In this document: positions 33,515 to 40,867 of the stretch, piece after piece
Position numbering within the stretch: the stretch's first letter is position 1
How the letters are laid out: the number at the start of each line of letters is the position of its first letter
DNA from: Bacteroidota bacterium
GTDB taxonomy: Bacteria; Bacteroidota; Bacteroidia; 2-12-FULL-35-15
Length of the DNA stretch: 64,000 bases
Reading direction: 5' to 3'
Assembly: GCA_947469885.1 (NCBI GenBank)
Contig: CANIQT010000005.1
Coordinates: 62,001-126,000, forward strand
The notes under the pieces: model-generated
Databases searched by the model: none
What the model was told of the DNA's origin: nothing
Seen by the model: only the letters and a program-made list of their open reading frames with translations
Program-made: the position numbers and the translations under genes

Positions 33515-33976
33515 TTAATAAGCCGCCCCTACCGACTGCATATATTTTTCGTCATAATTAAAATCGTCATAACTATCATTGTATATCAATCTGCCCACAG
33601 GGCGATAGTAATTAAGTATTCTGTCTTTGGGTTGTGGAAATAAATTTACTTCGCACTTAAATTTATTGAACCGTTTATTCATTCTTTCTTCGGGCACAGT
33701 AGTATCTATTTCAATTGCCTTGGTTATATAACCCTCCTTGGTGCAGGTAAAGAGGTAGTGTGTATTAAAATCGAGCAATTGTATATTCCACTTTCCATCG
33801 GTTTCGGAGTTGCTTATTTGTTTTCCGTTTTTAGTAATGTTTAATAAAGTGCCTTTGTTGTTTCCATCATGAACAATGAGTTTGAACAACATGGAATATT
33901 GTTTTGTTTCTTGGGCAAAGCCCGAAGAAGGCAGGATTGAATAAAGAAAAAGAAAAAAGAGGAGGTTTTTTTTCAT
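33515..33976 (-). CDS. Secreted protein with carboxypeptidase-regulatory-like domain
   Basis: From the ATG at 33976 the protein begins with a signal peptide (MKKNLLFFLFLYSILPSSGFAQ). The mature 130 residues include KGTLLNITKNGKQISNSETDGKWNIQLLDFNTHYLFTCTKEGYITKAIEIDT. That is the pattern of the small beta-sandwich seen in carboxypeptidase-regulatory-like domains of Bacteroidota surface proteins. The earlier ATG used in the track overlaps the -7 box TATCTTTG at 33998-33991, so it cannot be the start. Function unknown. Confidence 0.7.
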   Translation of the reverse strand: MKKNLLFFLFLYSILPSSGFAQETKQYSMLFKLIVHDGNNKGTLLNITKNGKQISNSETDGKWNIQLLDFNTHYLFTCTKEGYITKAIEIDTTVPEERMNKRFNKFKCEVNLFPQPKDRILNYYRPVGRLIYNDSYDDFNYDEKYMQSVGAAY

Positions 33977-33990
33977 TTGTAAATATTTAT

Positions 33991-33998
33991 ACAAAGAT
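33991..33998 (-). promoter_or_regulatory. -7 box deciding the start of the secreted protein gene
   Basis: The minus strand reads TATCTTTG. It overlaps the upstream ATG of the track ORF and lies 14 bp before the ATG at 33976, which is therefore the start. Confidence 0.55.
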
Positions 33999-34156
33999 AG
34001 AAATAATAATTTGTATGCCTTTTATTACCATGTGTATCCCCAGCAACCCCTGTTATCAGCCAAGTTTATTCTCCTTAACTTTAATAAAAAGTTATGCCAC
34101 AAAATCAAATATTATTACCGTATTCTTGTTTAGTCAATATTAGAAATCCGCATAAC

Positions 34157-34564
34157 ATGCAGATTAAAACGATTACTATTATTGGAGATTCGACAAAAGA
34201 TGTGTTCAAACAATTGCGCGATGAAGCCGACAGACTTATGCAAAGTGATGCAATATTAATTGATTTTGGAATTCATATTACTCAGCCTGTAACTGCTGAT
34301 TATGCGCATTTGCAGGCGGATACTGCGCAGGATGAATTATTGAGAATTCGTTGTGTGCAAGATGGGTTGAACGAAAACCAAACTGATAAATTAAAGTTTT
34401 ATTGCAAAGGTTGGCCGCACCAAAAAATTGCTTTAAGATTTTATGTTACTCCCAAAACAATAACATCAGTTTTGAAAAGGGCTCGTAAAAAATCGGGAAG
34501 AAAAACGCTTGAAAAGCTAAAAGAGTTTTTGGTGGGGGCAGGTGGCGGAGCCAAGAATCCTTAA
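34157..34564 (+). CDS. Module B regulator: LuxR-type HTH protein
   Basis: From the ATG at 34157 (MQIKTITIIGDSTKDVFKQL) the protein has 135 residues. The N-terminal 80 match nothing I know, though they include DEADRLMQSDAILIDFGIHI. The C-terminal part, LNENQTDKLKFYCKGWPHQK followed by IALRFYVTPKTITSVLKRARKKSG, has the spacing of a LuxR/GerE helix-turn-helix: a G-x-x-x-x-x-I-A first helix and a T-P-K-T-I-T-x-x-L recognition helix. It lies on the same strand upstream of array B and the module B gene. The module C regulator has a comparable C-terminal HTH. Confidence 0.65.
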   Translation: MQIKTITIIGDSTKDVFKQLRDEADRLMQSDAILIDFGIHITQPVTADYAHLQADTAQDELLRIRCVQDGLNENQTDKLKFYCKGWPHQKIALRFYVTPKTITSVLKRARKKSGRKTLEKLKEFLVGAGGGAKNP

Positions 34565-34683
34565 ACCATTGATATTACTGCATTGCAACGATATACTATT
34601 TTAGTAATTGCCCCTATATTTTTTTTCTAACCTTTATACGTTTTGTAATTTTGTATCCGAAATAGTTCATTAAAAAGGATGTA

Positions 34684-34998
34684 TGTGCCAAAATTCGAAC
34701 ATTGTTTATCAATGTTTACAAGGGTTTTATCAAAGTTCGGGAAGATTTGATGAAAGTTCGGGACTTTTTGCCAAAAGTTCGGGAACTTTTGATAAAAGTT
34801 CGGGAACTTTTGATGAAAGTTCGGGAACAATAAAACAAAGTTCCGGAACATTAAGGCAAAGTTCGGGAACAATGGAACAAAGTTCAGGAACAATTGACAA
34901 AAGTTCGGGAACTTTTGGCTAAAAGTACCGAACAATGACGGAAACTTCCTGAACTTTGATAAAAACTTCCCGAATGATGACAAACATATTGGGAACAA
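34684..34998. repeat. Array B: about twelve 21-bp tandem units (AAAGTT core)
   Basis: From 34726 to 34977 twelve contiguous units keep an exact 21-bp period. The typical unit is TTGATGAAAGTTCGGGAAC plus two A/T bases. Weaker units extend the same period to 34684 on the left and 34998 on the right. Neighbouring units create the perfect inverted repeat CAAAAGTTCGGGAACTTTTG. Because 21 is seven codons, both strands stay open by chance: the plus strand reads SSGTFDE-like heptads, the minus strand FPNFHQK-like heptads. It starts 119 bp after the regulator and ends 145 bp before the module B gene. Confidence 0.93.
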
Positions 34999-35143
34999 AA
35001 GGGAAAACATAATGATTAATAAGCAAAATGTAACGAATGACGGAAAAAAAATACTGAACATTGAAAAAAAAAGAATACAAAAAGCAAAAGAATTACTGAA
35101 CAATAATAAATAAGTACCAACAAATAACTAAAACCAAATTATC

Positions 35144-35817
35144 ATGAGAGAAATCATTAATTGTAAAAGAGAATTTTCGGGACTTGCTGAAGACAAACGC
35201 CCAGCTTATTTAATAAGAATGGGAGCTGCATTAACACTTAATGCAGGTGTTTTTCCTGATATTCCGTATGCAGGAAGTGTTATCACGGCAGATGCATTAG
35301 TTTTGCTTGGTTTGCTTGGCGTTAAAGATGCAAGCGATGCAAACATGACAGCTTATAATTCCGGGCTTGCAGCAATTATAGCCAAGGTAGAGAAAACTAT
35401 GACGACATTGACCTTGTGGCGCAAGGTGATGCACTAATAGTGGCAAAAGCAGGAGTAAACGGAACGAGTGGAAACACTACCAGAACAGGGATACCCGGAG
35501 AACCTGAAAATTTAAAATTTGAATTTGCACCTGGAGCGGGTGATATATTTTTGACCCGCGAAGTAGATAAAATTGCAATGGGAAGTGTGATTGTTACGTT
35601 TACCGACCCTGATATAACAGTGGTAAAAAGCGCAAACACTCAATTAAAAATTACAACTGCTGATGGCAAATTTATTTTTGTGGATGTGGTAACGGTAATT
35701 AAGGCTCTTATCCAATCTCAACAAAAGAAAAGTGAAATAATGTCGGTGGTTGCTAATTTTAATCCTAACGGACTTTCGCCAATTGCAAGTCCTACACCAG
35801 CTGTGGTGCCGAGATAA
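35144..35817 (+). pseudogene. Module B protein, about 224 residues, frame shifted near the middle
   Basis: The track shows two overlapping ORFs (35144-35437 and 35416-35817). In the second frame the sequence before MAQGDALIV reads NYDDIDLV, which continues smoothly from AAIIAKVEK in the first frame. Restoring one A in the AAAA run near 35393 joins them into a single protein of about 224 residues, the same size as the module A and C proteins. The N-terminus is helical. The C-terminal half (GIPGEPENLKFEFAPGAGDI) looks like the start of a fibronectin-III-like domain. The homopolymer points to sequencing error or recent mutation. Terminator follows at 35852. Confidence 0.7.
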
Positions 35818-35851
35818 ATAAAACAATTTGAAACATAATTTCAAATTTCAA

Positions 35852-35881
35852 AAAAGCTTTGCAGAAATGCGGAGCTTTTTT
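35852..35881 (+). terminator. Intrinsic terminator of module B (shared type with module A)
   Basis: The stem AAAAGCTTTGCA / TGCGGAGCTTTT closes a GAAA tetraloop and is followed by Ts. It is 27/30 identical to the module A terminator at 13827 with a compensated pair (C-G here, T-A there), so the two are homologous. Confidence 0.9.
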
Positions 35882-36890
35882 GTTTTAGAAAAATCTACAA
35901 AGGTAAAGCTGAAAAAAACTATTTTTAAAAAATTTGCAATGAAATCAAGTATTTCTCCGCAATGCCTATATTATACTGAATGTTTCAAAAACGAATTTTC
36001 TTTATTTTCACCTTTTCTCCCTATAGGGAGAAAAAAAAATAAACCAATTGATTTTTTATTATGAATGTCCAGAATATAAGTAGTGATTTATTTTTTTTCA
36101 AATTTGACTTTCCTTTAGTAAAGCTAAAGGACAAATGAAAACTAGTGGCAGCCCTCTGATACAAAGCAAAACAGTTGTTTTTTTTGAAACAAATAAATGT
36201 AGTCGCTTTATTAAAAGGGACTACAAATAATAAATGGAAAGAGAATTATATTCCCCTTTTAAAAAAATCTCCGTGGTTCTCTGTGTCTTCTTCTGTGCAA
36301 CTCTGTGTAACAAAAAAACTTTTCTTACATAGAGCACTATAGAGGAAAATAAAAATGGAGGAATATAAGGCACAAATAAGTTTGTTTTTTTTCGAATTCC
36401 ATAAGTGGGAATTTTTTTCGGTAAGTGGGAACTTTCGAAAAAAGTTGTTTTTGAAATCATGGGAATATAAGCACAAAAAGGGTGTTTTTTTTTGGAACTG
36501 GCAAATGAGCCAGTTTCAAACAGTTGCTTTTATAACGATTTATCGAATCAAATATCTGCCAGATGTATTGATAATAAAGAAAAAAAAGTAGGGTAATAGA
36601 AAATAATAATAAATAAGAGAATGCTTCCTAAAACAACATAAAAGTACACCGTTCGTTTATAAAAAGTACACCGTTCGTATAATTTATTCATCATTTGCCT
36701 ATAAAAATCATTCCGAGTTTTAGAAACTTGTTTGAGTTTTTTAAAGAAAAAGGCAAACAAGGTAAGGCACAAACAAGTTTGTTTTTTTACAAATTTGACA
36801 ACCGTATACACTTTTTGGACAACCGTGTAATTTAAAAAATGAAATATGCTGTAACTTCTGCCCTTTTTAATAATGCAACTTAATTAATAC
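35882..36890. other. Gene-free 1-kb stretch with small repeats
   Basis: No believable gene is seen. It holds a perfect 22-bp palindrome with TTCTCCCTATAGGGAGAA at its heart (36013-36034). It also holds a CTCTGTG-type repeat (36268-36312), a pair TAAGTGGGAA about 20 bp apart near 36402 and 36422 followed by ACTTTCGAAAAAAG, and two copies of a GGCACAAAYAAGTTTGTTTT block (near 36369 and 36764). The direct repeat AAAAGTACACCGTTCGT lies near 36642 and 36661. The AAGTGGGAACTTTC part recalls the array motif, so this may be a decayed module. Confidence 0.6.
36268..36312 (-). repeat. Interspersed GTTACACAGAGTT repeat, copy 1
   Basis: On the minus strand it reads GTTACACAGAGTTGCACAGA and continues AGAAGACACAGAGAACCACGG. 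A second copy with the same opening (GTTACACAGAGTTAAACAGA) lies at 48591-48658. Confidence 0.65.
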
Positions 36891-36898
36891 TATTTTTG
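36891..36898 (+). promoter_or_regulatory. -7 box of tyrS
   Basis: TATTTTTG, 18 bp before the tyrS ATG. Confidence 0.5.
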
Positions 36899-36916
36899 TG
36901 GAAATAAAAAATACGA

Positions 36917-38200
36917 ATGACAACCAATTTTGTTGAAGAATTAAGATGGCGCGGCATGATACAAGACATCATGCCCGGAACAGAAGAACTGCTGAACAAA
37001 CAAATGACAGCCGGATACATTGGCTTTGACCCTACGGCAGATTCATTGGGCATTGGCAACTTAGTACCAGTTATGTTGTTGCTTCATTTTCAAAAAGCAG
37101 GACACAAACCCATTGCATTAGTAGGCGGTGCAACCGGCATGGTAGGCGACCCATCGGGAAAATCTGCAGAACGAAATCTGCTGGATGAAACAACATTGAA
37201 TCATAATGTAGCTTGCCAGAAAAAACAATTAGAAAAGTTTTTGGATTTCGATTGTGGAGCACAGTCGGCCGAAATAGTTAATAATTACGACTGGTTCAAA
37301 GGGTTTTCGTTTCTAGAATTTATTCGTGATGTTGGAAAACACATCAGTGTAAATTATATGATGGCAAAAGATTCGGTAAAAAGTCGTTTGGAAAACGGAA
37401 TGAGTTTTACTGAATTTAGTTACCAGTTGGTGCAAGGTTACGACTTCTATTATTTATGGAAAAATAAAAACATTCAACTGCAAATGGGCGGCTCCGACCA
37501 GTGGGGAAACATTGTAACCGGCACCGAACTCATCAGACGAAAAGCAGGAGGAGAAGCCTTTGCACTTACAACTCCCTTAATTAAAAAAGCAGACGGAACT
37601 AAATTTGGAAAAACAGAAAGTGGAAATATTTGGTTAGATAAAGCAAAAACATCACCTTACAAATTTTATCAATTTTGGTTGAACGCAAGTGATGAAGATG
37701 TAAAATCATTCATTCGTATTTTTACTTTATTCACAAAAGCAGAAATAGAAACACTGGAAGTCGAACATGCCGCAGCACCACATTTGAGAGTGTTACAAAA
37801 AGCTTTGGCAAAAGATATTACCATTAGAGTTCATTCGGAAGCAGATTATACTGCAGCAGTGGAAGCTTCGGAAATATTATTTGGAAAAGGTACAGCGGAG
37901 AGTTTACAAAAACTTTCGGAAGAAGATTTTCTGTCAATATTTGAAGGTGTGGAACAATATGAAATTGTAAAATCAGATTTGGAAACAGGAATCGATGTTG
38001 TAGAATTTGTAACCGAAAAAACAAAAATATTTCCATCCAAAGGCGAAGCCCGCAAAATGATTCAGGGAGGTGGAGTTTCAGTAAACAAAACTAAAGTGGA
38101 AAGCGTTGAACTGAAAATCAATTCAGAACATTTGATTAATAATAAATATATTCTTGTTCAGAAAGGGAAGAAAAATTATTATGTGATAAAAGTAAGTTGA
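36917..38200 (+). CDS. tyrS: Tyrosyl-tRNA synthetase
   Basis: A 427-residue class I synthetase charging tRNA-Tyr. Family marks: [38 protein letters not shown], the tyrosine-binding [12 protein letters not shown] and [11 protein letters not shown], and the KMSKS equivalent KFGKTESGN. The last 70 residues form the S4 RNA-binding domain ([20 protein letters not shown]). Oddly, the HIGH motif reads GIGN, lacking both histidines that are usual in bacterial enzymes (HIGH or HIGS). Everything else is intact, so the enzyme is probably active. It is preceded by a -7 box and stands alone. Confidence 0.95.
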   Translation: MTTNFVEELRWRGMIQDIMPGTEELLNKQMTAGYIGFDPTADSLGIGNLVPVMLLLHFQKAGHKPIALVGGATGMVGDPSGKSAERNLLDETTLNHNVACQKKQLEKFLDFDCGAQSAEIVNNYDWFKGFSFLEFIRDVGKHISVNYMMAKDSVKSRLENGMSFTEFSYQLVQGYDFYYLWKNKNIQLQMGGSDQWGNIVTGTELIRRKAGGEAFALTTPLIKKADGTKFGKTESGNIWLDKAKTSPYKFYQFWLNASDEDVKSFIRIFTLFTKAEIETLEVEHAAAPHLRVLQKALAKDITIRVHSEADYTAAVEASEILFGKGTAESLQKLSEEDFLSIFEGVEQYEIVKSDLETGIDVVEFVTEKTKIFPSKGEARKMIQGGGVSVNKTKVESVELKINSEHLINNKYILVQKGKKNYYVIKVS

Positions 38201-38216
38201 TTGTAGTTTTGCTGCC

Positions 38217-38240
38217 GTTGTTGGTGTTTCCATCAACAAC
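38217..38240. repeat. TTGTTGGTG hairpin repeat, copy 2
   Basis: GTTGTTGGTG / CATCAACAAC, nine of ten bases paired, loop TTTC. It abuts the stop codon of the LuxE-like gene and follows the tyrS stop, so it may end both converging transcripts. Confidence 0.7.
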
Positions 38241-39302
38241 TTATTCAACTAAAAGATTACATCCTCTAATATCGCTGTTATCAAAGCGTCCAAGCACTTC
38301 AAAAGAATTACAAAAGCCATTGTTGGTGTTATCACCAACAATTCTTCCTAAATCCTGAGTAGCAATAAACGAGCAGGAATTAATATTTGCTAAGTCAATT
38401 ACGTTAATTCCTCCTGTTCTATTTGGAGGAAGAAAAGAAAACGGGTCGTTGGTATCTCTTATCAATACCTGCATCCAAGGCGGGCAAGAAAATATTCCGC
38501 TTCCTTTTGAATATCCTTGTGATAAAAGCTCAGTCATTCCATATTCGCTATGAATAGCATTCACACCAAAACCCTTGCACAAAATATCATGAAGTTCTTC
38601 TCTCACCATTTCCTTTCTTTTGCCTTTCATACCACCTGTTTCCATAATGATTAGTTGGTTAGACACACCCCTTAATCCCCTCTCGAGAGGGGAGAGTTTC
38701 TCAATTAAATCTAACAACGCATACGTTACACCAATCAAAATAGTTTTCTGATTTTGCTGTTCAAGTTTATTAATTTTAAAAATCAATTCGTCATAATTAT
38801 TAAGGAAGAAGCCACTTTCAGGATGATTACTTTTTTTAATTAAATCATCCACCATATAAATTAAAGAAGAACCATCGCGTTCGAGATAGGAGGGAAGCAA
38901 TGCAAGAATACAATATTCATTTATGTTTCCATAAAACAATTCAAATGCTTTCAAATAACTTTTTTCATAAATAGAAACATCAGCAACATAATGTTTGCTT
39001 TGGACGCTGCCACTGCTAGTAAATAGTTGTTGGTTGTTAGTTGTTGGTTGCTGGTTCTGGTTTCCTGATTCTTGATTCTTAACACTTGATTCTGTAACAA
39101 TTGTATGACTTTTAAAAAACTCAATTGGCAAAAAAGGAATTTGTTTTATCTCTTTAATGCTGTTTGTTTCTATTTTCAAAGCAGTGATGTATTGATTATA
39201 TACTTCGTTTTCCTTTACCTGAAAATTAAAAATATCCAATGCCATCTGATTAAATTCAGAAGCGGAAGCAATGGCAAATATGTTATTTATGTTGGGTTTC
39301 AC
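38241..39302 (-). CDS. LuxE/PaaK-like acyl-protein synthetase with three in-frame repeat insertions
   Basis: A 353-residue member of the LuxE-type acyl-protein synthetase / adenylate-forming family. Marks are IPFLPIEFFKSH, the phosphate-binding LFTSSGSVQSKHYV, LIIMETGGMKGKRKEM and SEYGMTELLSQGY. Bacteroidota copies often act in O-antigen or lipid-related gene sets, but here it is alone. Three short segments look inserted: a Gln/Asn-rich stretch (SGNQNQQPTTNNQQ, about 80-95), SPLERGLRGVSN (about 205-216), and GDNTNNG (about 328-334). Each comes from a different small repeat family and keeps the frame. It may still be functional. Confidence 0.85.
   Translation of the reverse strand: MKPNINNIFAIASASEFNQMALDIFNFQVKENEVYNQYITALKIETNSIKEIKQIPFLPIEFFKSHTIVTESSVKNQESGNQNQQPTTNNQQLFTSSGSVQSKHYVADVSIYEKSYLKAFELFYGNINEYCILALLPSYLERDGSSLIYMVDDLIKKSNHPESGFFLNNYDELIFKINKLEQQNQKTILIGVTYALLDLIEKLSPLERGLRGVSNQLIIMETGGMKGKRKEMVREELHDILCKGFGVNAIHSEYGMTELLSQGYSKGSGIFSCPPWMQVLIRDTNDPFSFLPPNRTGGINVIDLANINSCSFIATQDLGRIVGDNTNNGFCNSFEVLGRFDNSDIRGCNLLVE
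38319..38342. repeat. TTGTTGGTG hairpin repeat, copy 3, inside the LuxE-like gene
   Basis: A perfect inverted repeat ATTGTTGGTG / CACCAACAAT with loop TTAT. It is translated in the LuxE-like protein as IVGDNTNNG. Confidence 0.85.
38661..38696 (+). repeat. Palindromic repeat inside the LuxE-like gene
   Basis: AGACACACCCCTTAATCCCC followed by TCTCGAGAGGGGAGAG; the palindromic core is CCCCTCTCGAGAGGGG. It shares its AGACACACCCCT start with the intergenic copy at 11741 and is read in the protein as LSPLERGLRGVSN. Confidence 0.85.
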
Positions 39303-39394
39303 TTTGTTTTTACAAACCTAACAAAAAACTTACTTCAACATTATTTATTTTAAAATAAAAATAATTACTACCTTTATATTCCAATTTTAGATAG

Positions 39395-39964
39395 ATGAAA
39401 CGGTTTATTTATTTTTTATTTTTTCTTGCCCTCATTACCACAACTTTTGTTTCGTGTGTAAAGGAAAAATTATTTCCGGTGGAGCCGTCAATTGAATACA
39501 AGCAATTTAATTCTTATTCCAATACTTATCATACTCCTAATTGGCAAGGCGGAGATTCAATATATAAAGTTTTTGATAGAGCCGAGTGTATTATTAAGTT
39601 TAAAGATGGTGATGGAGATATTGGTGGAGATTCGATAAGCACTCCCGATTTGAAATTGATTTATCTTGATGATTATGTTCACGATTATTCGAGTCTTTAT
39701 TGGAGTCATATCACAGGCAATTATGTTCCTTACGACCAAAATACCACTGCCGGTTTCGACACCTTAATTTATACCTATCGTGTTCCCGACATCACTCCAA
39801 ATGGCCAGTACAAAGCAATTGAAGGTGAAATATTAATTAAACTAGCCGCTCCTTTTGCAGCACCCAATGCACCCTTTTTTAAATATCAAATTACCTTGCG
39901 CGACAGAGCAGGTCATCAAAGTAATACTATTATTACCGATTCTATTTCTAACACACCATTATAG
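39395..39964 (+). CDS. Lipoprotein with acidic DGDGDIG loop, unknown function
   Basis: A 189-residue lipoprotein (lipobox TTFVSC, Cys about residue 21). The mature part has a conserved-looking acidic loop FKDGDGDIGGDS, like a calcium-binding turn, and ends with a strand pattern FFKYQITLRDRAGHQSNTI. Bacteroidota have many such secreted or surface lipoproteins with an F-x-D-G-D-G-D-I-G motif. No function is known. It precedes a DUF493 gene and a carbonic-anhydrase-like gene on the same strand with short gaps. Confidence 0.75.
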   Translation: MKRFIYFLFFLALITTTFVSCVKEKLFPVEPSIEYKQFNSYSNTYHTPNWQGGDSIYKVFDRAECIIKFKDGDGDIGGDSISTPDLKLIYLDDYVHDYSSLYWSHITGNYVPYDQNTTAGFDTLIYTYRVPDITPNGQYKAIEGEILIKLAAPFAAPNAPFFKYQITLRDRAGHQSNTIITDSISNTPL

Positions 39965-40013
39965 CGGCAGGTTTCTTTTTGTTTTTAATCTGCTTTTTTA
40001 ATTTTCAATAAAA

Positions 40014-40289
40014 ATGAATAGGGACGAACAATTTAATCAACTTCGCGAACGATTAAACAAAGAAGGTAATTGGCCCAAGCTGTATATGTTTAAGTTTATT
40101 ATTCCTGCCGAAAACAAACAAATTGCACTAGTGGAATCTAAATTTTCGGACGAAGCAACCATTACTCAAAAACAATCTTTCAACGGAAAATACATAAGTA
40201 TTACTATTAAAGAAGTAATGCTGGATGCAAATTCGATTATTGAAAAGTACAAAGAAATGGACGGCATTGACGGCTTGATGGCATTTTAA
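40014..40289 (+). CDS. DUF493 family protein (YbeD-like)
   Basis: A 91-residue cytoplasmic protein. WPKLYMFKFIIPAENKQIAL and SFNGKYISITIKEVMLDANS form the ACT-like fold of DUF493 (E. coli YbeD, proposed to be regulatory). Length is normal for the family. It sits 20 bp before the hexapeptide-repeat gene, so the two are likely co-transcribed. Confidence 0.85.
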   Translation: MNRDEQFNQLRERLNKEGNWPKLYMFKFIIPAENKQIALVESKFSDEATITQKQSFNGKYISITIKEVMLDANSIIEKYKEMDGIDGLMAF

Positions 40290-40309
40290 AATTACAACCT
40301 AAATAACGT

Positions 40310-40831
40310 ATGGCATTAATAAAACCAGTAAAAGGAATTCACCCAACATTTGGCAACGACTGCTATCTTGCAGAAAATGCAACCATTGTTGGTGATGTAA
40401 TGATGGGCAACCAATGCAGTGTTTGGTTCAATGCAGTGGTGAGGGGAGATGTAAATTCAATAAGGATGGGCAACAAAGTAAATGTGCAAGATGGAGCGGT
40501 GATACATTGTACTTATCAAAAAACAAAAACAGTAATAGGTAATAACGTTTCTATTGGGCACAATGCATTGGTGCACGGTTGCACTATTCACGACAATGTG
40601 CTAATAGGCATGGGAGCAATAGTGATGGATAATTGTGAAATTGGAAGTAATACTATAATTGCTGCAGGTGCTGTGGTACTAGAAAACACAAAGGTGGAGT
40701 CAGGTGTAATTTATGCGGGAGTTCCTGCAAAAAAAGTAAAAGATATAAATCAGGAATTAATTAAAGGAGAAATAAATCGGATTGCTGATAATTATATAAT
40801 GTATAGCGGTTGGTTTAAAGAGGAGAAGTGA
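40310..40831 (+). CDS. Gamma carbonic anhydrase family protein
   Basis: A 173-residue left-handed beta-helix built of hexapeptide repeats (VVRGDV, IGNNVSIG, IGMGAIV, IAAGAVVLEN). The metal-binding histidines are visible in QDGAVIHC and SIGHNALVHGC, as in the gamma class of carbonic anhydrases and in PaaY/YrdA. It ends with a helix NRIADNYIMYSGWF. Whether it hydrates CO2 or acts otherwise cannot be judged. Confidence 0.9.
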   Translation: MALIKPVKGIHPTFGNDCYLAENATIVGDVMMGNQCSVWFNAVVRGDVNSIRMGNKVNVQDGAVIHCTYQKTKTVIGNNVSIGHNALVHGCTIHDNVLIGMGAIVMDNCEIGSNTIIAAGAVVLENTKVESGVIYAGVPAKKVKDINQELIKGEINRIADNYIMYSGWFKEEK

Positions 40832-40867
40832 ATCTGAAAATGTGACGATTTGAAAATTTTAAAATTG

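Noticed and set aside
34627-35103. The 158-residue minus-strand ORF and 79-residue plus-strand ORF over array B as real genes
   Set aside because: They are low-complexity heptads generated by the 21-bp period; both strands are open at once and neither has a convincing start or leader.
35384-35440. Programmed -1 ribosomal frameshift in module B
   Set aside because: The site lacks an X-XXY-YYZ slippery heptamer in the right frame; a missing A in the A run explains the shift more simply.
36221-36811. Several 76-87 residue ORFs upstream of tyrS
   Set aside because: Overlapping on both strands in very AT-rich DNA, with no leader and no family features.
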